From CALLPQ01 sp964479275 (GTDB taxonomy: Bacteria > Pseudomonadota > Alphaproteobacteria > Caulobacterales > Parvularculaceae), in the NCBI GenBank assembly GCA_964479275.1, contig CAYZLR010000001.1:1-64000 (forward strand): a DNA stretch of 64,000 nucleotides. The letters run 5' to 3'. The notes beneath the pieces were generated by a model. That model was given only the letters and a program-made list of their open reading frames with translations, was not told the origin of the DNA and ran no database searches. Both the position numbers and the translations under genes were made by a program. Below are positions 37,344-46,005 of the stretch, piece by piece (the first letter of the stretch is position 1; each line of letters opens with the position of its first letter).

Positions 37344-39695
37344 TCACATAAAGCTATAGGGATCGATATCGATCGTACGGCGTATGGCGGGTGGAAGTTT
37401 TAGGGTTGATACCCAATCTTTCAAAAAGGCTTGAAGATTGACGTCTCGGCGTGCACGCACCAGCATACGGATACGGGTTTCGCCTTTGAGCCGATAGAGC
37501 GGGGCGGGAGCGGGCCCCCAAATATCGATACCGTTCGCATTGGGCGCCGCTTTTATCATTGTTTCGGCACTCGAATGAACCAGCTTGCTATCATGCCCAC
37601 GCAGGATTATTCCTGCGATACGACCAAAGGGGGGGAAATGCATGGCCATTCGCCCGCTGGCTTCTGCTGCGAGGAATTGATCTCGATTTCCGTCCACTAA
37701 GGCTTTTAGAACCGGCGCTTCTGGAGCATAGGTTTGCAAAAGAGCCCGGCCCGGTTTTTCTGCGCGCCCAGCTCGACCCGCAACTTGACTGAGCAATTGA
37801 TAAGTGCGTTCTGCAGCGCGCAAATCTCCGCCAGAAAGACCAAGATCAGCATCAACGACGCCGACCATGGTGAGGTTTGGAAAATTGTGCCCCTTCGCGG
37901 CTGCTTGCGTGGCGACAAGAATATCGATTGATCCATCTTGCATATCTTTTAAAAGGCGGCGCAAATGTTCAGAACTTGTATTGTGATCTGAGGAGAGAAT
38001 TTCTAACCGGGCGTGAGGCCAGCGTTCTCTCGCTTCATCGGCGATACGTTCAACGCCCGGGCCACAAGCTGCAAGGCTTCCAACGGCATTACATTGGGGG
38101 CAGGCTTTGGGTTTGGGGATGGAATAGCCGGTGTGATGACAGATTAGCCTGTTTTCAAAACGGTGCTCCACAAGGCAGGTATCAGAGTGAGGCGACATCA
38201 TCCGGTGCCCACATTTGCGACAGAGTGTCAGCGGAGCATAGCCGCGACGATTGAGAAATAAGAGGGCTTGTTCGCCTTTGACCAGGCTTTCACTGACACC
38301 ATCGATCAAAACCGGAGATAACCAACGTTTTTCAGGGGTCGGGGGAGGCGTGTGCGCGTCTGCGGCAGGAGCGGTTTTTTCCGGCGGATGTTTGCGCATG
38401 TCAATCAAGCTAACATCTGGCAATTGCGCGCGGCCATACCGGGATGGCAGGGTGACTTTTTGGTATCGCCCTTCAGTTGCGTTGATCATCGTCTCAAGTG
38501 CAGGAGTCGCTGAAGCGAGTATGACCGGGAAGCCCGCCAATGCCCCTCTGGCGACGGCCATATCACGACCTTGATACAAGACGCCTTCTTCTTGCTTGTA
38601 GGCGCTATCATGCTCTTCATCGACGACAATCAGTTTGAGGTTTTTAAACGGGAGGAACAGGGCAGATCGTGCGCCGACCACGAGTCGGGCTTGACCTTCC
38701 AGAACCCGGCGCCATACCCGTCGACGCATTGCTGTTCCGATATCAGAATGCCATGGCGCTGGAGCGGCACCAAAGCCGGCTTCAATCCGCTTTAAAAATG
38801 GGAGCGTCAAGCCAATCTCAGGGAGTAAAATTAGAACTTGCGCGCTTGTGTCCCGTGCCAGAGCATACCGGACGGCTTCAAGATAGACTTCGGTCTTACC
38901 GGAACCTGTGACCCCGTCCAATAAGGCTGTACCAGGCTTACGAGCTTGATTCATCGCGACTAGAGATTGCGCGGCGTTTGCTTGCAACGCAGACAGATCT
39001 GCTCCCTTGCGGCTAAGGTCGGGCAGGTCAAAATCATGATCAGGGTCTAGCCCTACCGACTCAATCAGTCCGGTTTTGGCAAGCCCGCGAATAACCGCGT
39101 TGCTGACCCCGCTGGCCTCAATAATTTGTCTCGTCGTTTGCGGGGTATGGCTGATCACAGATAGCGCTTTTTGCCGGGCCGGCGTGAGACGTGTGGCCTT
39201 GGATGAATTGGTATCAGGCTTTGCTGAAGCGGCAATGGCCTCTGTTTTCCTGATCCAAGCTGTGACGGGTTTGGGCGCGATTAGCGCGTCGCCTTTGCGC
39301 ATGACCAATCGTAATACAGTGCCCATCGGAAACAGCGTGTAGTTTGCAACCCACTCGACAAAATGGATCATGTCACTTGATAAGGGCGGCGCATCAAGCT
39401 TTGAGGTCAGAGGCTTTAATTTAGAAAACGGTAACGGGTTGTCTTCATCTCCTGTCAAAGTCCAGACCACACCATGAACCTTTCGGGGCCCAAATGGAAC
39501 GCTGACCCAATCACCGGTTTTTAAATCACCGAGATTATGGCGGGCATCCGGATGTGATGTTTGTATCGAGAGGTTGTCGGGTATGGCGTAATCAAAAGGG
39601 GTTTCAACGGGAAGAGGCAACAAAACCTTTGCGCGCAATCGGGGGGGGGATTGCGATGCAAAGGCCGAGTCACGAGACGTTAATAAATCAGGCAT
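37344..39695 (-). CDS. priA: Primosomal replication-restart helicase PriA
   Basis: This 783-residue superfamily 2 helicase recognises abandoned forks and helps reload DnaB. An N-terminal DNA-binding domain (to about residue 110) is followed by Walker A (DGVTGSGKTEVYLE), the VVDEEHDSAYKQEEG box, LFLNRRGYAPLTLC, and ATQAAAKGHNFPNLTMVGV. The cysteine-rich zinc insert is altered. The outer pairs CRKC and CPQC are present, but the inner site keeps only DTC and LIC, with CHHTG where most homologues have CHHCG. Nearby histidines might replace the lost ligands. It is divergent from the DUF1036 gene. Confidence 0.93.
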   Translation of the reverse strand: MPDLLTSRDSAFASQSPPRLRAKVLLPLPVETPFDYAIPDNLSIQTSHPDARHNLGDLKTGDWVSVPFGPRKVHGVVWTLTGDEDNPLPFSKLKPLTSKLDAPPLSSDMIHFVEWVANYTLFPMGTVLRLVMRKGDALIAPKPVTAWIRKTEAIAASAKPDTNSSKATRLTPARQKALSVISHTPQTTRQIIEASGVSNAVIRGLAKTGLIESVGLDPDHDFDLPDLSRKGADLSALQANAAQSLVAMNQARKPGTALLDGVTGSGKTEVYLEAVRYALARDTSAQVLILLPEIGLTLPFLKRIEAGFGAAPAPWHSDIGTAMRRRVWRRVLEGQARLVVGARSALFLPFKNLKLIVVDEEHDSAYKQEEGVLYQGRDMAVARGALAGFPVILASATPALETMINATEGRYQKVTLPSRYGRAQLPDVSLIDMRKHPPEKTAPAADAHTPPPTPEKRWLSPVLIDGVSESLVKGEQALLFLNRRGYAPLTLCRKCGHRMMSPHSDTCLVEHRFENRLICHHTGYSIPKPKACPQCNAVGSLAACGPGVERIADEARERWPHARLEILSSDHNTSSEHLRRLLKDMQDGSIDILVATQAAAKGHNFPNLTMVGVVDADLGLSGGDLRAAERTYQLLSQVAGRAGRAEKPGRALLQTYAPEAPVLKALVDGNRDQFLAAEASGRMAMHFPPFGRIAGIILRGHDSKLVHSSAETMIKAAPNANGIDIWGPAPAPLYRLKGETRIRMLVRARRDVNLQAFLKDWVSTLKLPPAIRRTIDIDPYSFM

Positions 39696-39812
39696 ATGCC
39701 TTTATGGCGTGCGTATGTCGAATAACAAGTCCCTTGATTGCACGGCAGGTTCCTTTACAAAGGATTGTGGGGTAGTTTTTGTGTGTTATCTTAAATTCAT
39801 GGTGGTATTCGT

Positions 39813-40913
39813 ATGAAGCAACTGATTTCGAGCCTTTGTGTTGTCGGTGTCCTCTTTGCCTCTTTGGTGTTTGCTCAACCGGCTCATGCGAAATATAGCT
39901 TTTGTAACAAAACCAGTTATGCATTACGGGCGTCGATTGGCTATGTCGATGGTGATAGCTTGGCAACACGTGGCTGGTGGCCCCTTCATCCCGGTCAATG
40001 CAAAGTGGTTTTGACCGAGAAAATAAATCCCGGACGGTATTTTGTTTATGCGGAAGCGGTTAATGGTCATAAAGGAGATAAGCGCACCTGGTCAGGGGAA
40101 ACTGCTTTATGTGTGGCTAATAGTGGATTTTTTAATCAACGCAGTCAGGAAGTGTGTCGCGGGGAGCCGCAAAATCAACGTGGGTTTTTTGACGTTGAGG
40201 TGACATCAGAAGCTAAAGGAATTTGGACGACTGATTTTGTCGAAGCGAATAATTACACGATTTATTCGGCAGAGGTTGCGGGCGTTCAACGATTATTATC
40301 TGATGTTGGTTTCCCGGTAAAACATGTTGATGGCACCATGGGACGTGAGACCCGTCGCGCCATTGCGGCTTACCGTAAAAATCGCGGACTAAGCGACGGT
40401 AATTCTATTGATGATGATTTGTTGACCAATTTGATAGATGAAGCGAATAAACGCGACACCAAACTTGGATTTTTCTATTGCAATAAAGCAAGTGAAGAAG
40501 TTTGGAGCGCGATTGCTTATCCGGGAGCCGATAAATCTTATATCAGCCAGGGATGGTGGCGTTTAAATCCCGGCCAGTGTGTTAAGGTTTTGAAGGGTAA
40601 ACTTGCCCATGATCACTATTATGTATACGGGGAGCTGGGTAATGGTGAAAACCTCGATCAAAATCGTGTGTTAGGTGGCGGCGAGAAAGAATTTTGCACC
40701 AATGATATAATCTTTAATGTAAAAAATGATGTGCCTTGCACGGCGCAAGACCTTAATCTTGCAAAATTTAAACGCGTTGAAATTGCATCTTCCCCAGCGG
40801 CAACATATGAATTTCATCAAGACGCTTTCGTTGTGAGTGAGGTTAAAGTCGAAGAAAAGTCAACGGACGAAGAAACAGCTGTTGATGTGGGCTCGGAAAA
40901 TCCCGCTCCATAA
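39813..40913 (+). CDS. Exported protein with two DUF1036 domains
   Basis: The 366-residue protein has a signal peptide ending QPAHAK. It carries two copies of the same domain: the first with YSFCNKTSYALRASIGYV and RGWWPLHPGQCKVV (about 27-130), the second with FFYCNKASEEVWSAIAYP and QGWWRLNPGQCVKV (about 213-310). This tandem is DUF1036. A peptidoglycan-binding-like helical segment (VQRLLSDVGFPVKHVDGTMG) sits between them at about 168-205. Paired cysteines suggest disulfides in the periplasm. The family has no assigned function; binding to cell-wall or surface glycans is a guess. Confidence 0.75.
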   Translation: MKQLISSLCVVGVLFASLVFAQPAHAKYSFCNKTSYALRASIGYVDGDSLATRGWWPLHPGQCKVVLTEKINPGRYFVYAEAVNGHKGDKRTWSGETALCVANSGFFNQRSQEVCRGEPQNQRGFFDVEVTSEAKGIWTTDFVEANNYTIYSAEVAGVQRLLSDVGFPVKHVDGTMGRETRRAIAAYRKNRGLSDGNSIDDDLLTNLIDEANKRDTKLGFFYCNKASEEVWSAIAYPGADKSYISQGWWRLNPGQCVKVLKGKLAHDHYYVYGELGNGENLDQNRVLGGGEKEFCTNDIIFNVKNDVPCTAQDLNLAKFKRVEIASSPAATYEFHQDAFVVSEVKVEEKSTDEETAVDVGSENPAP

Positions 40914-40990
40914 TTTTGATTTGTCCGATACTTTCTCCGGTCATAACACAGCCAATTATAAAACGGCTCAAGTAAAATAAAGAAAACCTG

Positions 40991-41692
40991 ATGCACAATT
41001 TTTCCCATGTTACGGATTGGGTTTTTGATCTTGATAATACGCTCTATCCTGCAGAATGTAATCTTTTTGCGCAAATTGATGTGCGAATGACAGAGTATGT
41101 TGCGCGGCTTTTGGATTTACCTCCTGCTGAGGCGCGCATTCAGCAAAAAAAATATTATGTCGAATATGGAACAACCCTGTCCGGGTTAATGCATGAACAT
41201 AATATTGAGGCTGAGCATTTTATGGATCATGTACACGATATTGATTTATCACCGGTGGCACGCAATGACGAATTGGCGAAGATCATTTCTAGCCTGCCGG
41301 GGCGGAAATTTGTCTACACTAACGGTTCCATCAAACATGCAGAAAATGTGACAACAAAACTGGGTATTGATCATGTGTTTGATGATATGTTTGATATTAA
41401 AGCGGCTCATTACATGCCTAAACCTAAAGCAGAACCCTATGATTTATTTTTAAAGTCATTTGATATTAAAGCGCGGAATGCGGCGATGTTTGAAGATCTG
41501 GCCGTTAATCTTGAGGTGCCGAATACGTTAGGTATGACCACAGTTTTAGTCTGTTCTGATAGTGATTGGCTGGACAATGAACCGTCATTGAAGCGCCCGG
41601 CGCGCTTGGAAGATATCGTCCCGCACGTGCAGTATCGTACCAGTGACTTGACAGAATTTCTTGCCAGTCTCATGACAGGCAAAACGTCTTAA
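40991..41692 (+). CDS. HAD-family pyrimidine 5'-nucleotidase
   Basis: This 233-residue HAD hydrolase has motif I VFDLDNTLYP (D13 nucleophile, D15), motif II in FVYTNGS, motif III lysine in KPKAEPYD and motif IV around MFEDLAVNL. This spacing and the NTLYP form match SDT1/PHM8-type nucleotidases that dephosphorylate pyrimidine mononucleotides. It lies 27 bp upstream of dapD and is probably co-transcribed. A HAD of this type next to dapD is common in alphaproteobacteria. Confidence 0.82.
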   Translation: MHNFSHVTDWVFDLDNTLYPAECNLFAQIDVRMTEYVARLLDLPPAEARIQQKKYYVEYGTTLSGLMHEHNIEAEHFMDHVHDIDLSPVARNDELAKIISSLPGRKFVYTNGSIKHAENVTTKLGIDHVFDDMFDIKAAHYMPKPKAEPYDLFLKSFDIKARNAAMFEDLAVNLEVPNTLGMTTVLVCSDSDWLDNEPSLKRPARLEDIVPHVQYRTSDLTEFLASLMTGKTS

Positions 41693-41719
41693 CTTTTTCA
41701 ATAGATTCCGGAGATGATG

Positions 41720-42568
41720 ATGGCCGATTTGAGTAGCCTGCAAACCTTAATTAATAATGCTTGGGAAGAGCGCGATCAACTCGATAAAATTGATGGCATT
41801 GGTGATGCGGTTACTCACGCCTTAAATTTGCTTGATCAAGGGGAGGTTCGCATTTGTGAGAAGAAAGGGAATCAAGATTGGGTTGTTAATCAATGGCTCA
41901 AAAAGGCAGTGCTTCTCTCTTTCCGTCTGACCCCGAACGGCCTGATTGACGGGGCTCCCGGTAGCGATAGCCGATGGTGGGATAAGGTGCCCTCGAAATT
42001 TGAAAATTGGGGTGCGGAAGAGTTTGAGGCCGCAGAATTTCGCGCAGTCCCACCAGCTGCGGTGCGACGGGGTTCGTTTATTGCGCCGTCTGCAGTGTTG
42101 ATGCCATCTTATGTGAACATCGGAGCTTATGTAGGCGAAGGTACCATGATTGATACTTGGGCAACCGTTGGATCATGCGCCCAGATCGGGGCAAATTGCC
42201 ATATTTCTGGCGGCGCGGGTATTGGCGGGGTTTTGGAACCTTTGCAAGCCAATCCTGTGATCATCGAAGATAATTGTTTTATTGGCGCACGCTCTGAAGT
42301 CGCGGAAGGGGTGATCGTGCGTGAAGGCGCTGTATTATCCATGGGTGTGTTTTTGGGGGCATCCACTAAAATTATCGACCGGGAAACAGGAGATGTATTT
42401 ATGGGGGAAGTTCCCGCATATTCTGTCATTGTGCCGGGCACAGTGCCTGCCCGTAAAAATTTACCCGGTCAAGATTGGGGGCCATCCCTTTATTGCGCCG
42501 TCATCGTTAAACGCGTTGATGCGCAAACCCGGTCTAAAACATCTGTAAACGAATTGTTGCGCGATTAG
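41720..42568 (+). CDS. dapD: Tetrahydrodipicolinate N-succinyltransferase
   Basis: The third of three consecutive ATGs (41720) is best spaced from the CGGAG site, giving a 282-residue enzyme. It transfers succinyl from succinyl-CoA to tetrahydrodipicolinate in lysine and meso-diaminopimelate synthesis, needed for the cell wall. The left-handed beta-helix is visible as hexapeptide repeats in VNIGAYVGEGTMIDTWATVG and CHISGGAGIGG. The N-terminal helical domain contains LDQGEVRICEK. dapE, often next, is not here. Confidence 0.95.
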   Translation: MADLSSLQTLINNAWEERDQLDKIDGIGDAVTHALNLLDQGEVRICEKKGNQDWVVNQWLKKAVLLSFRLTPNGLIDGAPGSDSRWWDKVPSKFENWGAEEFEAAEFRAVPPAAVRRGSFIAPSAVLMPSYVNIGAYVGEGTMIDTWATVGSCAQIGANCHISGGAGIGGVLEPLQANPVIIEDNCFIGARSEVAEGVIVREGAVLSMGVFLGASTKIIDRETGDVFMGEVPAYSVIVPGTVPARKNLPGQDWGPSLYCAVIVKRVDAQTRSKTSVNELLRD

Positions 42569-42607
42569 AGCGAGGCTTTAAGAAGTGAGGCATTAAACTG
42601 TAGCGTT

Positions 42608-43582
42608 TTATATTTTAGGCACGCCGCCTTTCATCACTTCGATAAACCAACGTGTGTCAATGTTTTGTCCACATAAAATAACGCCAACTTTTTTTCCTTG
42701 CCATTGATCGCGATGTTGCATCAATGCGGCGAGAGGCAGTGCGCCGGCCCCCTCTGCGAGATTATGCGTGGCGTGGTAATAAAGTTGTATGGCCTTGGCC
42801 ACCTGTTGATCCTCAATGGCGAGAATATCTTGCGCGTATTTTTGATAAATTTCAAAAGCACTTGGCACGGGCACACGCACCGCGACCCCATCAGCAAAGG
42901 TCACGGCGGTTTCTGTTTGCCTTATCTCGTTGTGATCAAATGAGAGCTTGGTCGCTTGCGCACCCGTCGAGGTGACGCCAAAAATTTTTGTTTTTGCGCC
43001 CAAGGCTTCACGAGCCATAATGGTGCCGCAAATACCGGAGCCGCAGCCGATGGGAACAAATACGGCATCAAGATCGGGAACAGCGGTGAATAATTCCATG
43101 CCATAGCTGGCAACGCCGTGTACCAGAGCGGGATGAAAAGAAGGCACCATATATAAATTGCGAGTTTGTGCTAATCGTTCGGCCTCCACTCTCGCTTCAT
43201 CAAAATCCTTACCATGAATAATGAGTTCTGCGCCAAATCCTTCCATGGCCAGGTTCTTTTCTTCGGAATTTCCCTCCGGCACGACAACCACACATTTTAG
43301 GCCCTTGCGCGTGGCGGCGAATGCTTGGGATTGACCATGATTACCACGGGTTGCTGTGATAATTCCGGTGACTTCCGGATGCGTGCGCGTTAACCAGTCG
43401 ATAAAAGTTATACCGCCGCGGGCCTTGAATGCACCTGTGGGTGTATGATTTTCATGTTTGACCCACACCTGTGCGCCAATCTCCTGAGATAAAAGTGGCC
43501 ACTCATATTGGGCGGTGGGTGGCATTACTTCATAAACCAGGCGCGCTGCATCATCGAGGGTCTTACGATCGGCCAGTTGCAT
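42608..43582 (-). CDS. PLP fold-II ammonia-lyase, threonine dehydratase-like
   Basis: The ATG at 43582 has AAGGA at good spacing; an upstream TTG would add ten residues. The 324-residue protein is a catalytic-domain-only fold-II enzyme. The PLP lysine is in HTPTGAFKARGG (K53), ATRGNHGQSQAFAA forms the substrate loop, and PIGCGSGICGTI is the phosphate-binding glycine loop. No C-terminal ACT domain is present, so it is of the catabolic threonine dehydratase or hydroxyaspartate ammonia-lyase type rather than biosynthetic IlvA. The exact substrate cannot be set from motifs. Confidence 0.82.
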   Translation of the reverse strand: MQLADRKTLDDAARLVYEVMPPTAQYEWPLLSQEIGAQVWVKHENHTPTGAFKARGGITFIDWLTRTHPEVTGIITATRGNHGQSQAFAATRKGLKCVVVVPEGNSEEKNLAMEGFGAELIIHGKDFDEARVEAERLAQTRNLYMVPSFHPALVHGVASYGMELFTAVPDLDAVFVPIGCGSGICGTIMAREALGAKTKIFGVTSTGAQATKLSFDHNEIRQTETAVTFADGVAVRVPVPSAFEIYQKYAQDILAIEDQQVAKAIQLYYHATHNLAEGAGALPLAALMQHRDQWQGKKVGVILCGQNIDTRWFIEVMKGGVPKI

Positions 43583-43619
43583 TGGGACAGTCCTTCTTTT
43601 GTTATAGCACAAAAGACCT

Positions 43620-43700
43620 TCTAAAGCGCCTCCACTTCAAATTGAAACGCTGAGGGGCTATTAAGTCTTTCTTTTTTCGCATGTGTTGTCGTTCAAGTGG
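43620..43700 (-). repeat. Dispersed repeat, divergent copy in the gpsA promoter region
   Basis: Read on the minus strand it has the first-module remnant GTTGAAC(T/C)-like end near 43695, CGAAAAAAGAAAGACTTAA, then the hairpin module with CCCCTCAGCG, TTTCAATTTGAAG and GGAGGCGCTTTAGA. It overlaps the upstream end of the dehydratase gene region and precedes gpsA by about 140 bp. Confidence 0.7.
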
Positions 43701-43838
43701 CTGCTATTTGATGGTGCCCTTCCATCAACTTCGCAAAAATGCGAAAAATAATGACTTAGGGCAATTTTGTGATTCAGATCGGTTCAAACTTACTCTAGCA
43801 TGTTTTTAACGGCTCATTGCAACTTGTGAAATTGACCT

Positions 43839-44876
43839 ATGCCCCCCTCTTCTCATGTTCCTTCATCTAACCAGTTTTCTTCCATAGGTGTCATCGGTGG
43901 CGGGGCCTGGGGGACAGCGTTAGCAAGCCTTTGTGCGTCTAATTCTATTCCTACATTTTTATATGCACGCGATCTTGATCAAGTTGAACAGATCAATCAA
44001 AACAGAGAGAACAAGAAGCATCTGGCAGGCATCAAACTGCCTGAAACTCTTAATGCGACTACGGACTTAAAGCTGACGAGCCAATGTGAGGCGCTTTTGT
44101 TCATGATCCCTGCACAACAAGCGCGCAGTGTGCTCTCACGGATGCGGGCCTTGTTGGGGCCGGAAGGCGATCAAAAACCCATAGCCATTGGCGCTAAAGG
44201 GATCGAGCGGGAAAGTCTGTTATTAATGCCGCAAGTGCTTGAACAGGTATGGCCTGAGGCGAATGGGGCCATGTTATCGGGGCCTAGTTTTGCTCATGAT
44301 GTTGCAACGGGAAAACCGACCGCCGTGACGTTGGCGGATGAAAATACGATCACGGCGGCGCGATGGCAAAAAACCATGGGTACACTGTATTTTCGCCCTT
44401 ATAGCACGGATGATGTTTTGGGAACTGCACTTGGGGGGGCGGTTAAAAATGTTTTGGCGATTGCAGCAGGCATTGTTGAGGGCATGGCGCTCGGTTCCAG
44501 CGCTCATGCTGCGTTGATCGCGAGAGGCTTTGCTGAATTTAACCGTTTAGGTCTTGCTATGGGCGCATCTCCTAGCACATTGTCCGGGTTATCGGGATTA
44601 GGCGATTTGGTGCTGACGGCTGGCTCTAAAAGGTCACGCAATATGTCGTTGGGGGTTAAACTGGGGAGTGGCTTGTCTTTGCGCGAAATATTAGCTTCAC
44701 GCATTTCGGTGAGTGAGGGGGTGGCGAGCGCAGCCGCAGTTATGGGGCTTGCTGATCGTTATGATGTGGAGATGCCAGTTTGTGCGGCGGTTGCTGATAT
44801 TGTCGAGGGGCGAAAAAATCTGGAGACCGCGATCACTGATCTAATGAGCCGCCCTTTAAAAAAAGAAGGCCTTTAG
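43839..44876 (+). CDS. gpsA: NAD(P)-dependent glycerol-3-phosphate dehydrogenase
   Basis: This 345-residue enzyme makes sn-glycerol-3-phosphate from dihydroxyacetone phosphate for phospholipids. The Rossmann motif IGVIGGGAWGTALASL starts at about residue 17. The catalytic lysine is in GAVKNVLAIAAGI, and SGLSGLGDLVLT and SKRSRNMSLG are family signatures. The first 16 residues before the Rossmann strand are non-conserved, so the true start could be slightly later. Its TAG stop lies within the first bases of a dispersed repeat copy. Confidence 0.95.
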   Translation: MPPSSHVPSSNQFSSIGVIGGGAWGTALASLCASNSIPTFLYARDLDQVEQINQNRENKKHLAGIKLPETLNATTDLKLTSQCEALLFMIPAQQARSVLSRMRALLGPEGDQKPIAIGAKGIERESLLLMPQVLEQVWPEANGAMLSGPSFAHDVATGKPTAVTLADENTITAARWQKTMGTLYFRPYSTDDVLGTALGGAVKNVLAIAAGIVEGMALGSSAHAALIARGFAEFNRLGLAMGASPSTLSGLSGLGDLVLTAGSKRSRNMSLGVKLGSGLSLREILASRISVSEGVASAAAVMGLADRYDVEMPVCAAVADIVEGRKNLETAITDLMSRPLKKEGL

Positions 44877-44980
44877 AGTATTTTGCGTGTCTGTGGCTAC
44901 CGGTTGAACTTCCGCAAATGCGACGAAACAACAAGTTAAAGCGCCTCCTTAATTTCATACGACATGGAGGTGCGTTAGTT
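44873..44980 (+). repeat. Dispersed palindromic repeat at the gpsA 3' end
   Basis: It begins TTTAGAGTATTTTGCGTG, with CTACCGGTTGAAC, GCAAATGCGACG, then GTTAAAGCGCCTCC and the closing GGAGGTGCGTTAG. The first bases are the last codon and stop of gpsA. Confidence 0.8.
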
Positions 44981-45008
44981 TTTGAAGCTAAACTGAAAAG
45001 AGATCAAC

Positions 45009-45431
45009 TCATCCGCGACGTTTATAGACCTTGCAACTGGCTTCAAAGGCGTGCCCGCTCAATCGAGCTTCCCAGCCTGCAGTCCATGCCTTGCCGCCAT
45101 CAATCGACCCTAATGAGCGGCATTGCGTAAAGCCTGTGCGATAGGCCGTTGATTGCACATCACTATTGCTGCCCGCCAGCTCATATCCATCATGATAGCA
45201 ACTGCAAATGACATCTGGGTTTTGGCCATTGTTAATCGCGGTTTGCACATAGCCACCCGATTTTGTCGATTGTGTTTGTGTGATGATAGGGCGATTTTCC
45301 GCATTGGCGCTATTGCCAAATTTGGTGTTAATCGCCGCAAAAACAACCACACCGAAAACGATCAAGGCGAGTCCGCCGAGAAAGTAGGCCTCAATTTTAT
45401 GGTTTCCGCCTTCGAGATCGTGATCGTCCAT
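45009..45431 (-). CDS. Small membrane-anchored protein, unknown
   Basis: The ATG at 45431 has GAGG five bases upstream and is preferred to a TTG seven codons earlier. The 140-residue protein has a short acidic N terminus, one membrane helix (about 17-36), and a soluble domain with four cysteines (VICSCYHDGYELAG, TQCRSLG, ASCKVY). The helix is consistent with an N-in orientation and a periplasmic cysteine-bearing domain that could be disulfide-bonded. No family is recognised. It faces gpsA convergently. Confidence 0.6.
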   Translation of the reverse strand: MDDHDLEGGNHKIEAYFLGGLALIVFGVVVFAAINTKFGNSANAENRPIITQTQSTKSGGYVQTAINNGQNPDVICSCYHDGYELAGSNSDVQSTAYRTGFTQCRSLGSIDGGKAWTAGWEARLSGHAFEASCKVYKRRG

Positions 45432-46005
45432 GTTATCCTCAATATGCTCCAACAGCCAAACTCACGACAGATGAAATGCATACTTTCCGCCCGGTTCGTA
45501 TTCGCAAAACCAATGAACCATATGTGGCCGTGAAAATAAAATCTATCGCATTAGACTTATTCGTAAACATAAACCAAAAACCGGGCAGAACAAAGCCGTG
45601 AACGTAAAATCTGGCATTTTCTGGTGTCGGTGATGCAAAAACCCAATACTCTCGATCCTTTTATCGGGCAGATAGATCATTTTAGGGGGGGTGTTTGAGA
45701 CGACACAGCTCTGGCGGGAATTTTATTATCTATAATCTTACATGGAGGCATCGTTCTTTATCGTTCATATCTCTGTTCCACCCCTTTTCCTTACCCATTG
45801 ACGAGACTTGGTTTTTCCCCTAGATCAGCCTCTCTTCACGGAAAAGAGGTCTTTTCCGCGTCTACCGTTACGATCCTCCAAGCTTTTTGCGGAGATGAGA
45901 GCGGGGATGTATCGCCGTCGGGGTAACGCCCTCACGGGGACACTTTTGGTTTGTCCGTTTCTTCTGGTGATTGAGGAAGGGGCGCGACAATTTTGGATTG
46001 AGCCT
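45432..46005. other. Long intergenic region upstream of ffh
   Basis: About 570 bp. The ffh reading frame stays open upstream of the conserved start, back to 45808, but that extension has no Ffh homology. No tRNA or riboswitch is recognised. The promoters of ffh and the small minus-strand gene should lie here. Confidence 0.35.
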
